NCBI GenBank assembly: GCA_013140495.1
Contig: JABFSR010000032.1
Span: forward strand, 1 to 36,227
Reading direction: 5' to 3'
Source: Verrucomicrobiota bacterium
GTDB lineage: Bacteria > Verrucomicrobiota > Verrucomicrobiia > Limisphaerales > JADLHS01
Length of the DNA: 36,227 nucleotides
Part shown: piece after piece, positions 1 to 7,651 of the stretch
Position numbering within the stretch: position 1 is the stretch's first letter
How the letters are laid out: the number at the start of each line of letters is the position of its first letter
Position numbers and translations under genes: made by a program
The notes under the pieces: generated by a model
Told to the model about the DNA's origin: nothing
What the model saw: only the letters and a program-made list of their open reading frames with translations
Databases searched by the model: none

Positions 1-381
1 CGCCATATCCAGCAACGCCCCACCGCCGACCGCGATGAGATACGAATGGCGATCTATGTGATGCCGATCAATCGCAGCGTGAATTTCAGAAACGGAGGAC
101 CACGAAGCCTTGGTTTGTTCGCCGCCCTTGCAGATCATCGGCGGACAGACCAGCGTGGCGGAAATTGGATTTGCTTTGAAATAGGCTTCTATCGCCTGAC
201 TCAATTCCGGTTGAGCGGTCGCGAGCGCTTCATCCACCACCACCAACGCCCGTCGGGGCGAACCTTGTTCATCCCTGCTCAGGTTGTCGCGCAAGGTGAA
301 GTTGGCGGGATCAAAGACGTGATCGGTGAAGAGCACACGGTGTTGCCAGCTCACTTGTATGGTGCGTTCGATTAAATCCAT
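1..381 (-). CDS. eboD: EboD-like 3-dehydroquinate synthase family protein (3' end cut by window edge)
   Basis: Only the first 127 codons are present; the gene runs off the left edge. The N-terminal part reads as a 3-dehydroquinate-synthase-type NAD-binding domain: GGEQTK at residues 86-91 and GGGALLDMA at 119-127 match the signature of AroB and its relatives. The N-terminus (IERTIQVSWQHRVLFT) looks like the AroB-related branch found in ebo clusters rather than housekeeping AroB. The ATG at 381 has an AAGGGAG ribosome site nine bases upstream. It follows eboC by 58 bases on the same strand, and that context is the main reason for the EboD call. In ebo clusters it is thought to modify a cyclic or sugar-derived precursor, but its substrate is unknown. 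The alternative is a true AroB of the shikimate pathway. Confidence 0.85.
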   Translation of the reverse strand, partial: MDLIERTIQVSWQHRVLFTDHVFDPANFTLRDNLSRDEQGSPRRALVVVDEALATAQPELSQAIEAYFKANPISATLVCPPMICKGGEQTKASWSSVSEIHAAIDRHHIDRHSYLIAVGGGALLDMA

Positions 382-390
382 GCGTCAAAG

Positions 391-397
391 CTCCCTT
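391..397 (-). promoter_or_regulatory. Ribosome binding site of eboD
   Basis: On the minus strand this reads AAGGGAG, nine bases before the ATG at 381. It fixes the start of the partial eboD gene, which is open only to the window edge. Confidence 0.6.
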
Positions 398-439
398 AGT
401 TTCCCAGAAGCGTCTTCGCACGCGCAAGAGCAGACAGCA

Positions 440-1327
440 TCAGGTCGCCGGAATCTTTCTTTGCAAAATAAGGGCGAACACGAACAAACCGGCGAATACG
501 AGATAGTATTGAAGCGACATTTGCGGCACTGCGGAACAGTCCACGAGGACGATTCCAGCGAGCAGACCGGCGACACTCTTGCCGATGTCTTGCGTAGCGC
601 GCCCATTACCGGCAATATTGAAAACTTTGTTCCATATTCCGTGCAAACACCAGAACAGCCACCCAAGCTGAATTACTGATACCGCCAACGATATCTCGCT
701 ACGAAAGGTGTTGAATTTCAAAATCACTACAAGCGGGGCGAGCAACAGCAAGAGCGGCCATGGAATTACAATCTTCCGCCCGCTCTCTTCGCGGGCCAGA
801 CAGCTCAAGCCAGTGATATAGGCTGCCAACGCCAGCCCGTGCCAGACGACAGCATCATTCACCGAACGAAGCGTGGCCGAGGCCGCGACCAGATAGAGCA
901 GGAAACGACACGCTGCCATGATCACAGGCGCAAAGACAGTCCGCTTGTGAAGCACATCGTAGAGGATGATTGCGCCAACGAGCAGCAACGCAATCAAACC
1001 GACTGACAATCCAAGCATCAGCATCAGCAACCAACCGAGCAGCAGCAGAGTTGTTCCACCCAGCCAGACGGAGCGCAAAGTTATCTGGCCTGAAGGAATG
1101 GGACGCTCCTTGCGAAACTGCCGGTCAAACTCCGCATCACAAGCATCGTTGAGAAACATTCCGCCAATGTAAAGCGACGTCGCGCCGATGCAGAGAACGT
1201 GGAAGTTATTCCACGATTGACCGCCGTTCAGCAGCCATGCCGCGAGACAATTCGACCAGACCGTTGGGAGGTTTGAAACCCGGCCCAGCACCAGAAACGT
1301 ACGCAGTTGACCGTGAGAGCGCGGCAT
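440..1327 (-). CDS. eboC: EboC: UbiA-family prenyltransferase
   Basis: A 295-residue polytopic membrane protein of the UbiA superfamily. The first aspartate-rich motif NDACDAEFD lies at residues 60-68, followed by RPIPSGQI, a classic UbiA pattern for binding prenyl diphosphate through magnesium. The N-terminal RVSNLPTVWSN is typical of the EboC branch. Alternating hydrophobic stretches suggest seven to nine membrane helices. The frame is open further upstream, but the ATG at 1327 is preferred because it lies two bases after the eboE stop (TGA GT ATG), indicating translational coupling, and the family starts at about this point. In ebo clusters this enzyme is expected to attach a prenyl chain to, or otherwise handle, a lipid-soluble metabolite at the inner membrane. 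Confidence 0.9.
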   Translation of the reverse strand: MPRSHGQLRTFLVLGRVSNLPTVWSNCLAAWLLNGGQSWNNFHVLCIGATSLYIGGMFLNDACDAEFDRQFRKERPIPSGQITLRSVWLGGTTLLLLGWLLMLMLGLSVGLIALLLVGAIILYDVLHKRTVFAPVIMAACRFLLYLVAASATLRSVNDAVVWHGLALAAYITGLSCLAREESGRKIVIPWPLLLLLAPLVVILKFNTFRSEISLAVSVIQLGWLFWCLHGIWNKVFNIAGNGRATQDIGKSVAGLLAGIVLVDCSAVPQMSLQYYLVFAGLFVFALILQRKIPAT

Positions 1328-1329
1328 AC

Positions 1330-2499
1330 TCAAGCCAGACGGTGAGCGCGAAGCTGCCTCAATGTCCAATCGTATTCGGCCACGATTTGATCCGTCACGT
1401 CGCGGTTTCGGAGATTCTCCGGCATCACGGCCCAGGTGTAAGTTTCCATTTCCAGATGCGAGCAGAGAGTAGGTTGAACCTCAAGCGTCTTGAGGAGACC
1501 AAGAACGTGATCGGAGGTGGAGTTGAAACCATCCCCAAGCTCGCTGTGCAGCGGAACATGAAAATGAACGCGCCACTCATCGCCGGCGTGGGGCGCACCG
1601 GCCAACGGACTCTGCAACGCAGGAGCAAGATCGCGAAACCGGGTCAATGCACCATCAGCATGGCGGATGATGACTTGATGGAGATATACATCCTCGGCAA
1701 ACGCGGCGAGCCGATGGAGTGCGGCTGGAGTGGGACGCAGCTTGATCGCGTTGCTCAGGTGAATTTTGCTGAACCGGATGTCGTGCTGGCGGAATTGATT
1801 CACGGCGTCCGCAGGCTCCTCGAACTCAATGGCAAAATGACACGTATCGTAGTTCACACCGAGGTGAGCATTAAGCCGCGCATCCCCGGGACGATCTTCG
1901 CGAAGTTGATTGAACAGCCGGATTGTTTCGTTGCTGTTTTCAATATAACAAAGCGGCTCGGGCTCCAGCCCAAGGTGCAACCGTCGCCCGGTGCGCTCGC
2001 TCAATTTTGAGATGTGATCCACACAACGCCAGAGATTGTCACGCATGGCGCGCTCCTGTTCCGGCGCAGTGATGAATTCCTTGAACGATCCGGGCGAGGT
2101 ACTCACGCTGCCTTCCACATCAGGCGGGAGCAATAGGGCGAGCAGGTCGAACAGGCGCGTGGTGTAATCGAGCCTGCTCGTTTCGGTCCAGTCCGGCCTG
2201 TAAACATTCTCCTTCACACGCGTGCCGTGAAACTGGCCGAAGGGAAATCCGTTGATCGTAAAAACGTAGCAATCGTGCTGATCGAGCCAGCGCTGAAACA
2301 CGAGCATCGTTTGCGGGTCTGACAACTCACGCGACGCGAGCTCGCTTAAACGGAGACCGATGGCGTACCGTCCGTTCGGCATGACGCGTTCCTTGACGCG
2401 CAATGTGTGGGTGTTCAGCGAATCGAAGGTTTCTGCCCATGTCTCCCCTCGATGAACGTTGGTGCAGTAGGCGAGATGTAAGCCGTGTTTGAGAATCAT
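1330..2499 (-). CDS. eboE: EboE: metabolite traffic protein, xylose-isomerase-like TIM barrel
   Basis: 389 residues. The N-terminus YCTNVHRGETW (residues 11-21) is characteristic of EboE, and later segments fit an AP-endonuclease-2/xylose-isomerase TIM barrel: LGLEPEP around residue 177, NYDTCHF around 217, and histidine-rich strands such as KIHLSNAI and WRVHFHVPLH that would hold a divalent metal. It sits between eboB and eboC in the same direction. The start codon is the ATG at 2499; no Shine-Dalgarno site is visible because a hairpin repeat begins seven bases upstream. The reaction is unknown; the ebo cluster as a whole is linked to metabolite export to the periplasm in cyanobacteria (scytonemin precursors) and to a nematode-repelling phenotype in pseudomonads. 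Confidence 0.9.
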   Translation of the reverse strand: MILKHGLHLAYCTNVHRGETWAETFDSLNTHTLRVKERVMPNGRYAIGLRLSELASRELSDPQTMLVFQRWLDQHDCYVFTINGFPFGQFHGTRVKENVYRPDWTETSRLDYTTRLFDLLALLLPPDVEGSVSTSPGSFKEFITAPEQERAMRDNLWRCVDHISKLSERTGRRLHLGLEPEPLCYIENSNETIRLFNQLREDRPGDARLNAHLGVNYDTCHFAIEFEEPADAVNQFRQHDIRFSKIHLSNAIKLRPTPAALHRLAAFAEDVYLHQVIIRHADGALTRFRDLAPALQSPLAGAPHAGDEWRVHFHVPLHSELGDGFNSTSDHVLGLLKTLEVQPTLCSHLEMETYTWAVMPENLRNRDVTDQIVAEYDWTLRQLRAHRLA

Positions 2500-2505
2500 G
2501 CGGCA

Positions 2506-2645
2506 GTAGAAGCAACGCCCCGTCGCTTCGGTGTGGCGGCGACGCCACCGTCGCCGGAATTATTCGGAGTGCCGTTCGCGAAAACATCAACAAGCGACGG
2601 GGGCGTCGCTTCTACGCAACGGCGACGAGACGTCGCCGCCACGCC
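2506..2645 (+). repeat. Four-hairpin GC-rich repeat between eboB and eboE
   Basis: Arms at 2506-2528 and 2592-2615 are near-identical inverted copies (GTAGAAGC-ACGCCCC-GTCGCTT, one substitution and one indel), and a second pair lies at 2530-2555 and 2621-2645. Each arm is itself a short hairpin with a 3-4 base loop, for example GGCGACG-AGA-CGTCGCC around 2621-2637. The element fills most of the 172-base gap between eboB and eboE. It resembles the hairpins at 22744-22901 in having GTAG linkers, variable stems and very short loops. Confidence 0.75.
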
Positions 2646-2671
2646 CGGGACCACAACAACATTGCGACAGA

Positions 2672-3487
2672 TCATATCGTCGCCTCTATCAATTTGAATT
2701 TGGGACTCTGACTGAGGAAACGTTTCGGATTCTGGTAAATCAACCGGTCAATCGCCTCGGCGCTGTGACCACGCCTCCTCAATTCCAGTGCAGCCAGTGG
2801 AATCGCCAGCGGCACGCTCACGCCCCAATCGCACGCGCTGTTCATCCAAAGCCGCTCGGCGCTGTATAATTCGATCATGTCCACGGCGCGGGCTGCTGTG
2901 CATTTGGTTTCCGGATACAGAGTCATGCCGCCCCAGAAGCCGCCGTCCAAAACCATTTTCACCGTGTGCTCTTCAACGTGATCAATCAAACAGCGCCCGG
3001 GTTTTATCCGCGAGTCGGCGCGCAGGACATCAAGGATGAGCCGGGTGCCCTTGAGCTTGTCTTCGAGATGCGGAGTATGAACGAGAATGAGTTGATCGTG
3101 CCGCGCAGCGAGGTCCACGTGCATTTCGAGCACCTTGATTTCGTTGCGCGAATTCTTGTTCAAGCCAATCTCGCCAATGCCAAGGACGTTTTGCTTTTCG
3201 AGAAATTTGGGTATGATGGAAATGACATCACTCGCAAGTTTGACATCCTCAGATTCCTTGGGATTGATGCAGAGCCAGCAGAAATGAGGCAGGCCAAACT
3301 TAGCCGCCCGCCGTGGCTCGTGTTCAGTCAACTGGCAGAAGTAATCGTAAAAACCATCCGCCGAACTACGGTCAAAGCCGGCCCAGAACGCCGGCTCGCA
3401 GACAGCAGCACAACCAGCAAGAACCATGTCCTGATAGTCATTCGTAACACGACTGACCATGTGCGCGTGAGGCTCGATATATCTCAT
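2672..3487 (-). CDS. eboB: EboB: TatD-like metal-dependent hydrolase
   Basis: 271 residues with the amidohydrolase-like pattern of TatD relatives: EPHAHM at residues 5-10 (metal ligands H7 and H9), GEIG with E106, VHTPH with H137 and H140, LIDHVEEHT with H170, and SACDWG with D220. All metal-binding residues appear present, so the enzyme should be active. The divergent sequence and its position in front of eboE and eboC favour EboB over housekeeping TatD deoxyribonuclease. The ATG at 3487 lies only six bases after the stop of the small upstream ORF, so the two are probably co-translated. Substrate unknown. Confidence 0.88.
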   Translation of the reverse strand: MRYIEPHAHMVSRVTNDYQDMVLAGCAAVCEPAFWAGFDRSSADGFYDYFCQLTEHEPRRAAKFGLPHFCWLCINPKESEDVKLASDVISIIPKFLEKQNVLGIGEIGLNKNSRNEIKVLEMHVDLAARHDQLILVHTPHLEDKLKGTRLILDVLRADSRIKPGRCLIDHVEEHTVKMVLDGGFWGGMTLYPETKCTAARAVDMIELYSAERLWMNSACDWGVSVPLAIPLAALELRRRGHSAEAIDRLIYQNPKRFLSQSPKFKLIEATI

Positions 3488-3493
3488 GGTAAA

Positions 3494-3757
3494 TTATTTT
3501 CCCGGCCATGCTCCACAGGCAGCCTTGGTGGTTGCAACAGGGATGGGGTCAACCGTTGGATCGCTCAGGCAGGCAAGCACACGCTCGGCGCGCGGAACTT
3601 TTTCGTTTTGAACCTCGCCGAGCGCCTGTTTGAACGCGGCAAGCCGGAAATCAGGTTCGCCTTCCGCGCGATCCAGGCGATCCAGAAAAGCTGCCACGTC
3701 AATGAGCTTGGCGCGCGCCTCCAAATAATAAAGATCAAGTAACTCACGACGGTTCAT
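3494..3757 (-). CDS. Small helical protein at the head of the ebo cluster
   Basis: 87 residues starting at the ATG at 3757 (MNRRELLDLYY); a GTG nine bases upstream is in frame but adds only three residues. The first 55 residues are rich in helix-forming leucine, alanine and charged residues (EARAKLIDVAAFLDRLDRAE), and the C-terminus ends GAWPGK. It has no signal peptide or membrane segment, so it is probably cytoplasmic. It ends six bases before eboB. This is the position usually held by eboA, but it is far shorter than the EboA proteins known to me and I cannot align it to them by eye. It could be a reduced EboA, an unrelated lineage-specific partner of EboB, or a regulator. Its regular codon structure and tight spacing make it a likely real gene. 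Confidence 0.75.
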   Translation of the reverse strand: MNRRELLDLYYLEARAKLIDVAAFLDRLDRAEGEPDFRLAAFKQALGEVQNEKVPRAERVLACLSDPTVDPIPVATTKAACGAWPGK

Positions 3758-3828
3758 GATGACCACATCATTTCAATGTGTGCCCGCGAGTTCAAGGGAA
3801 CAATTGCCAAGGTGCATCTTCAATATGC

Positions 3829-3935
3829 GGAGATGGCCGTCCCCGGCCACAGCGATGAGAACATTGCAGACGCACACGAACATTCCACACCACCCCTGCT
3901 TGCAACATTCCTGCGCCCGAGGACGAGCGCACTCC
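3829..3935 (-). repeat. Bipartite hairpin element, copy A (107 bp)
   Basis: The minus strand begins GGAGTGCGC, forms an imperfect TGCGC..GGGCGCA hairpin with a TCC loop, runs through a variable middle, and ends with GTGGCCGGGGACGGCCA and CTCC. A second copy of nearly equal length lies at 25268-25375 in the other orientation. The ends match closely but the middle does not. It fills much of the 275-base gap upstream of the ebo cluster; no gene is visible in the rest of that gap. Confidence 0.75.
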
Positions 3936-4032
3936 AAAAGCATTTTGAAACCCAGCATGACAGTGTCCCACGCGTAACTACGGATTTGCCCACCAAGCAG
4001 GCCGCCAATCAAGCGAGCGCACGGCTTCGATA

Positions 4033-5781
4033 TCACTCACCAAGGAGGAACTTGTGGTGACGGCCCATCCAGTATGGCAGAAGAAACGCCGCACCATCGT
4101 CTTCGCGATGACCACCTGAACCGCCATCCAAAACGAACGGGTTACCGTTCCACTTCATGACGGGCCGCTCGTCCGGCGGCAACAATGTGAGTGCTTCCCT
4201 ACGCCCGAAACGATCCTGCACTGGCGACCATTTTATGTCCGCACGATGCGAGTTCTTCGCGCTCCATTCGATGGTGTCCATCGGCATCCGGTAAAGTGTC
4301 CGGGCGGCGGAAAGCAGGTCCACATTGGCCTCGGGCTGACCCGTGAGATAGATAAAAGTCCACAACGGGCAATCCTCGCGCTGGATGTTCTTCCACCACT
4401 CGTCCACTCCGCGCCGATAGGCCTTCAACAAGGCGGGATCTTTTTCATATTGAAACAATCCGTAGTAAGGCAGCATCGCAAGTTCTTCATCCGAGTAATT
4501 CATCTCGGTACGAAACTCATTTACGCGCGTGAGCCAGTCGGCATAGTTCAACTCTTTCGCGACCTTCTGATATTCCTTTTCGTAACGGGCGTCTCCCGTC
4601 ACGTGCGCAGCGGTTTTCAAGAAACTGAGCAATTGCATGCTGTTGAGGGCTCGTTCTTCTGGATCGCGCATCAACGCCTCCGGAGCCCAATAACCCCAGC
4701 GCGTGGGTTTGCCGTCCAGGTCCACAAGGTAATAACCATGATCAATGATGTGATCCATGATCCGCTTGCAGGTTTCAACAATGCGCCGCTTCAAAGGTTC
4801 ATCCGGCAACAAATCGTAAGCGATACCGAAGATAAAAAAGTGGCCAACAATCTCGTCGGAACTGGTGTCTGCCTTCCAGTAATACTGCCCGTCCTTCGTC
4901 CAGTGCCACTCGCCGCCGCCGGGCATCGGATCGCCCTTGCGGATGTACGAACGCGCCGGAAAACCGCGCCGTCCCGCGACCTCTTCGAGGAATAAAATTG
5001 CCTCGATGGATTTTTGGGCATTCGCGAGCGCTTCCGGGGATTTCGTTTCTGCATAACGAAAACATTCCGCCGCCGCGTACATCGCAGTCCATAGACCATC
5101 GTTGTCATCGTCCCTTTGCTGATTGCTCGAAACATCCCCTGCGACCCGCAAATTGGACGTGGCCACAAGTCCGTAGCGATCATGCCGTGCGCGGACGCGT
5201 TGCTCGAAATGCTCGGCCTTCTGCACCAGCGTCATGGGTTTGAGTTCGATATGCGAAGCACCGGTATCCGTGCGCACCCAAACTCCGCCCTGCCCGTCCG
5301 CCACGAGCTGCCTGACCTGATCGTCCGGTAGATAACGACGACCGCCAAAGAATTGGCGGACATCCCGCTCAGGTGCGGAAAAATCGAGCCTCATCAAACC
5401 CTGCGTTGTACCGAGCCAGAACGCGCCATCTGTGGCACGGGCCGTGGCGGTCAGGTTGCCGACTGGCAACGGCACGACATTCGAACGAAGTGCGGACGGC
5501 AAGGCTGAGTCATTCAGTCTGTAGAATGTCGTCAGCTTTTGCGGATAGGGATTGAGGCGAACAGATTCGACAGCGTGGAGTGACTGGGTCAGCACAACGG
5601 CGAACAAAAAGATTGCGGCGAAAGCCCGGCCAACAGGAGCAACCCAGCAGCGTCGGAATCCATTCCTGAGGTAGTTGCGATTTCTTGCAGCAGTGGAGCA
5701 GTTCATATTGGGTCGTTTGTCCGGCGACGGATCATATTGTGAATCGTCGCCAGTAGATCGGAGTGGCGTAACACTATTCAT
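4033..5781 (-). CDS. Secreted protein: two propeller blades plus alpha/alpha-barrel domain
   Basis: 582 residues. A hydrophobic stretch (AFAAIFLFAVVLTQSLHA) near residues 52-70 looks like a signal peptide; an internal ATG at 5706 would give a more normal signal length. Residues about 105-180 hold two blades of the two-component-regulator propeller type (GAFWLGTTQGLMRLDF and GGVWVRTDTG). The rest, from about residue 190, is helical with repeated W, Y and G motifs (DDNDGLWTAMYAAAECFRYAET, WGYWAPE), as in six-hairpin glycosidase-like domains. The ATG at 5781 lies inside the end of the EIIC gene (overlap ATGAATAG), so the two are coupled. A role in binding or cleaving a sugar outside the cytoplasm is inferred; no catalytic residues can be assigned. 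Confidence 0.75.
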   Translation of the reverse strand: MNSVTPLRSTGDDSQYDPSPDKRPNMNCSTAARNRNYLRNGFRRCWVAPVGRAFAAIFLFAVVLTQSLHAVESVRLNPYPQKLTTFYRLNDSALPSALRSNVVPLPVGNLTATARATDGAFWLGTTQGLMRLDFSAPERDVRQFFGGRRYLPDDQVRQLVADGQGGVWVRTDTGASHIELKPMTLVQKAEHFEQRVRARHDRYGLVATSNLRVAGDVSSNQQRDDDNDGLWTAMYAAAECFRYAETKSPEALANAQKSIEAILFLEEVAGRRGFPARSYIRKGDPMPGGGEWHWTKDGQYYWKADTSSDEIVGHFFIFGIAYDLLPDEPLKRRIVETCKRIMDHIIDHGYYLVDLDGKPTRWGYWAPEALMRDPEERALNSMQLLSFLKTAAHVTGDARYEKEYQKVAKELNYADWLTRVNEFRTEMNYSDEELAMLPYYGLFQYEKDPALLKAYRRGVDEWWKNIQREDCPLWTFIYLTGQPEANVDLLSAARTLYRMPMDTIEWSAKNSHRADIKWSPVQDRFGRREALTLLPPDERPVMKWNGNPFVLDGGSGGHREDDGAAFLLPYWMGRHHKFLLGE

Positions 5782-7390
5782 GCGCCTTGCCTTCAGCCTC
5801 GGCCTTCAAGCGCTGGCGTTCGGCAGCCTTGGCAAATGGATAGTAAACCGCCATCGCGATGAGAATCGAGACCGCACCCCAGACCGCAGCACGCCAGTCC
5901 CCACCGGAAACCAGATAGTGCCCAATGATCGGCGGCGTGGTCCAAGGGACATTGACGAATGGCTTGTTGATCAAATGCCAGTGCATGAGCAGATAGCTGC
6001 AGGTGGTCAGGATCAAGGCGTTGAGAATATACGGAGCCATGAAGATTGGATTCAGCACGATGGGAATACCAAAGAAGATGGGTTCGTTGATCTGGAAAAT
6101 CTGCGTCGGCAGCGAGATGCGGCTTACCTTGCGGAAACCAGGCTCCTTTGAATTCCACAGGACAAGCGCGAGCGCGATGGTAGCCCCTGTGCCGCCAACA
6201 TTCACGAACGTGGTAAAGAACCCGTACGCCGTGATGTATGGCAATGGTTGCCCTGCCGTCATGGCCGTAACGTTTTCCGCCAAGTATTGAAGAAAGATGG
6301 GTGCGACGATCGCATCCACCGCGTTGTCGCCATTGATACCCACGGACCACAGCATCGTGACGAGGAATGCATACACCAAAATACCAGGCAACGTATTCAA
6401 CGCGAAAACCAAAGGCTTGAAAGCGGTTTGTACTACGTGGTCAATATCCACACCCACCACGAAACGGACCAGCCAGAACACGAAGATGAGGAAACATAGC
6501 GGACTGAGCGAAAGAAATGATTCATAGACGACCGCCGGGACATTGGCCGGCATCTTGATGACGAGATTCTTGTCGGTAAAGAATTTCTGAACACGTACAG
6601 ACACCAGCGCAACGATGATCGCAGTAAACATCCCTTTCGAGCCGAGGTTTTCCGTGATCAGCGTCAAATCCTCCAACTTGAGCGAGATCATCAGGAAGAT
6701 GGCGGTGGCCATCGAAGCACTGACAATGGCTTCCTGCTTTAGTTGTTTCCCAAGGTCATAGCTGACCGCGAAGCACACGAATACCGCAAGCATGCCGAAG
6801 GTGGCGGTCACCGGGATTTGCAAAATCTGAAGATAGGGGGCGATCAAAATATCCCACCCGGTAACTTTCTTTGGTATTTCTGGTGGGTACGCGTCCTCAA
6901 GGAGCAACCGGTTGAGACGAGCCAGATCGTTTCCTTGGGGCTTGCGTTCCAAGAGTTGCTTGGTCACGTCTCGCAAACCGACTCCTGAGAAGCGTTGTTC
7001 ATCGTGAAGGGACGGACCTTGGATGATCGCATTGAGATCTTTCAACAAACTTGTCTCCAACTGAGAGGAGGGAGGACCCGATGGTTCGTACTGACTCAAG
7101 GCTTGCTTGGATTCAACGGATAATCCTCCGCTGATAAACGTGGACACGGCGTCGGATGGCTGCTTTAGCTTCTTTGCGAAAGAGGGCAGGTCTTTGAAAT
7201 CCCCGACAGACAGCTTTGCAGAACCCCAGGTGATCGGCATGAAAGCCACGATCATGAAAAGCCCGCCAATGATTGTCAGCGGCACGACCGACACCATCCC
7301 GGCGCGGATTGCGGACAGATAGGTGTTCTCGCTCAGGGCCGTCAAGACCGGCACGATGGTTTTATTTAGAAATCCGGTCGCTTTGCTCAC
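5774..7390 (-). CDS. PTS cellobiose/lactose-family permease EIIC with extra loop
   Basis: 538 residues. Signature segments of CelB-type EIIC are clear: VIKMPANVPAVVYESF, the substrate-site motif INEPIFFGIPIVLNP, VPWTTPPIIG and the terminal YYPFAKA. About ten membrane segments are expected. Between the first membrane helix (ends IVAFMPI) and the second (ITATFG-like, near residue 190) lies a polar segment of roughly 110 residues that classical CelB proteins (about 450 residues) lack. The GTG at 7390 is taken as the start because AGGAG stands five bases before it and the family N-terminus (KATGFLNKTIVPVLTAL) begins right there; an in-frame ATG at 7468 would add a poor, repeat-free 26-residue tail. 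No EIIA, EIIB, HPr or EI gene is nearby, so its phosphorylation partners must be elsewhere or it may work differently. Confidence 0.88.
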   Translation of the reverse strand: MSKATGFLNKTIVPVLTALSENTYLSAIRAGMVSVVPLTIIGGLFMIVAFMPITWGSAKLSVGDFKDLPSFAKKLKQPSDAVSTFISGGLSVESKQALSQYEPSGPPSSQLETSLLKDLNAIIQGPSLHDEQRFSGVGLRDVTKQLLERKPQGNDLARLNRLLLEDAYPPEIPKKVTGWDILIAPYLQILQIPVTATFGMLAVFVCFAVSYDLGKQLKQEAIVSASMATAIFLMISLKLEDLTLITENLGSKGMFTAIIVALVSVRVQKFFTDKNLVIKMPANVPAVVYESFLSLSPLCFLIFVFWLVRFVVGVDIDHVVQTAFKPLVFALNTLPGILVYAFLVTMLWSVGINGDNAVDAIVAPIFLQYLAENVTAMTAGQPLPYITAYGFFTTFVNVGGTGATIALALVLWNSKEPGFRKVSRISLPTQIFQINEPIFFGIPIVLNPIFMAPYILNALILTTCSYLLMHWHLINKPFVNVPWTTPPIIGHYLVSGGDWRAAVWGAVSILIAMAVYYPFAKAAERQRLKAEAEGKAHE

Positions 7391-7608
7391 ATGGTCTCCT
7401 GTGTTGGAATTGAAAAGTGGTCTTTGGTGTTGTCGGAATTCTGATGAGTTCGGCAGCTCGGATGCCAAGGGTCACCGACGAGCGGGCATGACCTCGCGCG
7501 GCTGGAGAGGTGGCGATTAAATTTTTCAAAAATGGAAGTCACAAGGTCGCGCACTCGCAAATCCTGATCATCGTAGGCCGGGCGCAAATGAAAAAGCAAT
7601 CCGAACAC
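7387..7608 (-). other. Short open frame upstream of EIIC, possible gene remnant
   Basis: A 73-codon frame whose TGA stop overlaps the EIIC GTG start (GTGA). The first part (FHLRPAYDDQDLRVRDLV, IFEKFN) reads like real protein, and the same frame extends a few sensible codons upstream (IGIAIED) before meeting a stop with no good start codon. The second half looks random. It may be the decayed end of a gene that once preceded EIIC, or chance. I do not recognise a family. The divergent promoters of EIIC and of the hydrolase at 7652 must also lie in this 261-base region, but no clear -35/-10 pair was found. Confidence 0.25.
7396..7400 (-). promoter_or_regulatory. Ribosome binding site deciding the GTG start of EIIC
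   Basis: AGGAG on the minus strand, five bases before the GTG at 7390. It supports the internal GTG start over the more distant in-frame ATG at 7468. Confidence 0.55.
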
Positions 7609-7651
7609 ATCCTCGATTGCGATTCCGATCCATCGTCATTAGCTTTTGCTC

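Noticed and set aside
2506..2645. CRISPR-like or tandem repeat array
   Set aside because: The units are inverted hairpins, not regularly spaced direct repeats with unique spacers.
3773..4036. 87-codon minus-strand open frame upstream of the ebo cluster
   Set aside because: Its middle is the bipartite hairpin element, and the cysteine-rich translation comes from that repeat.
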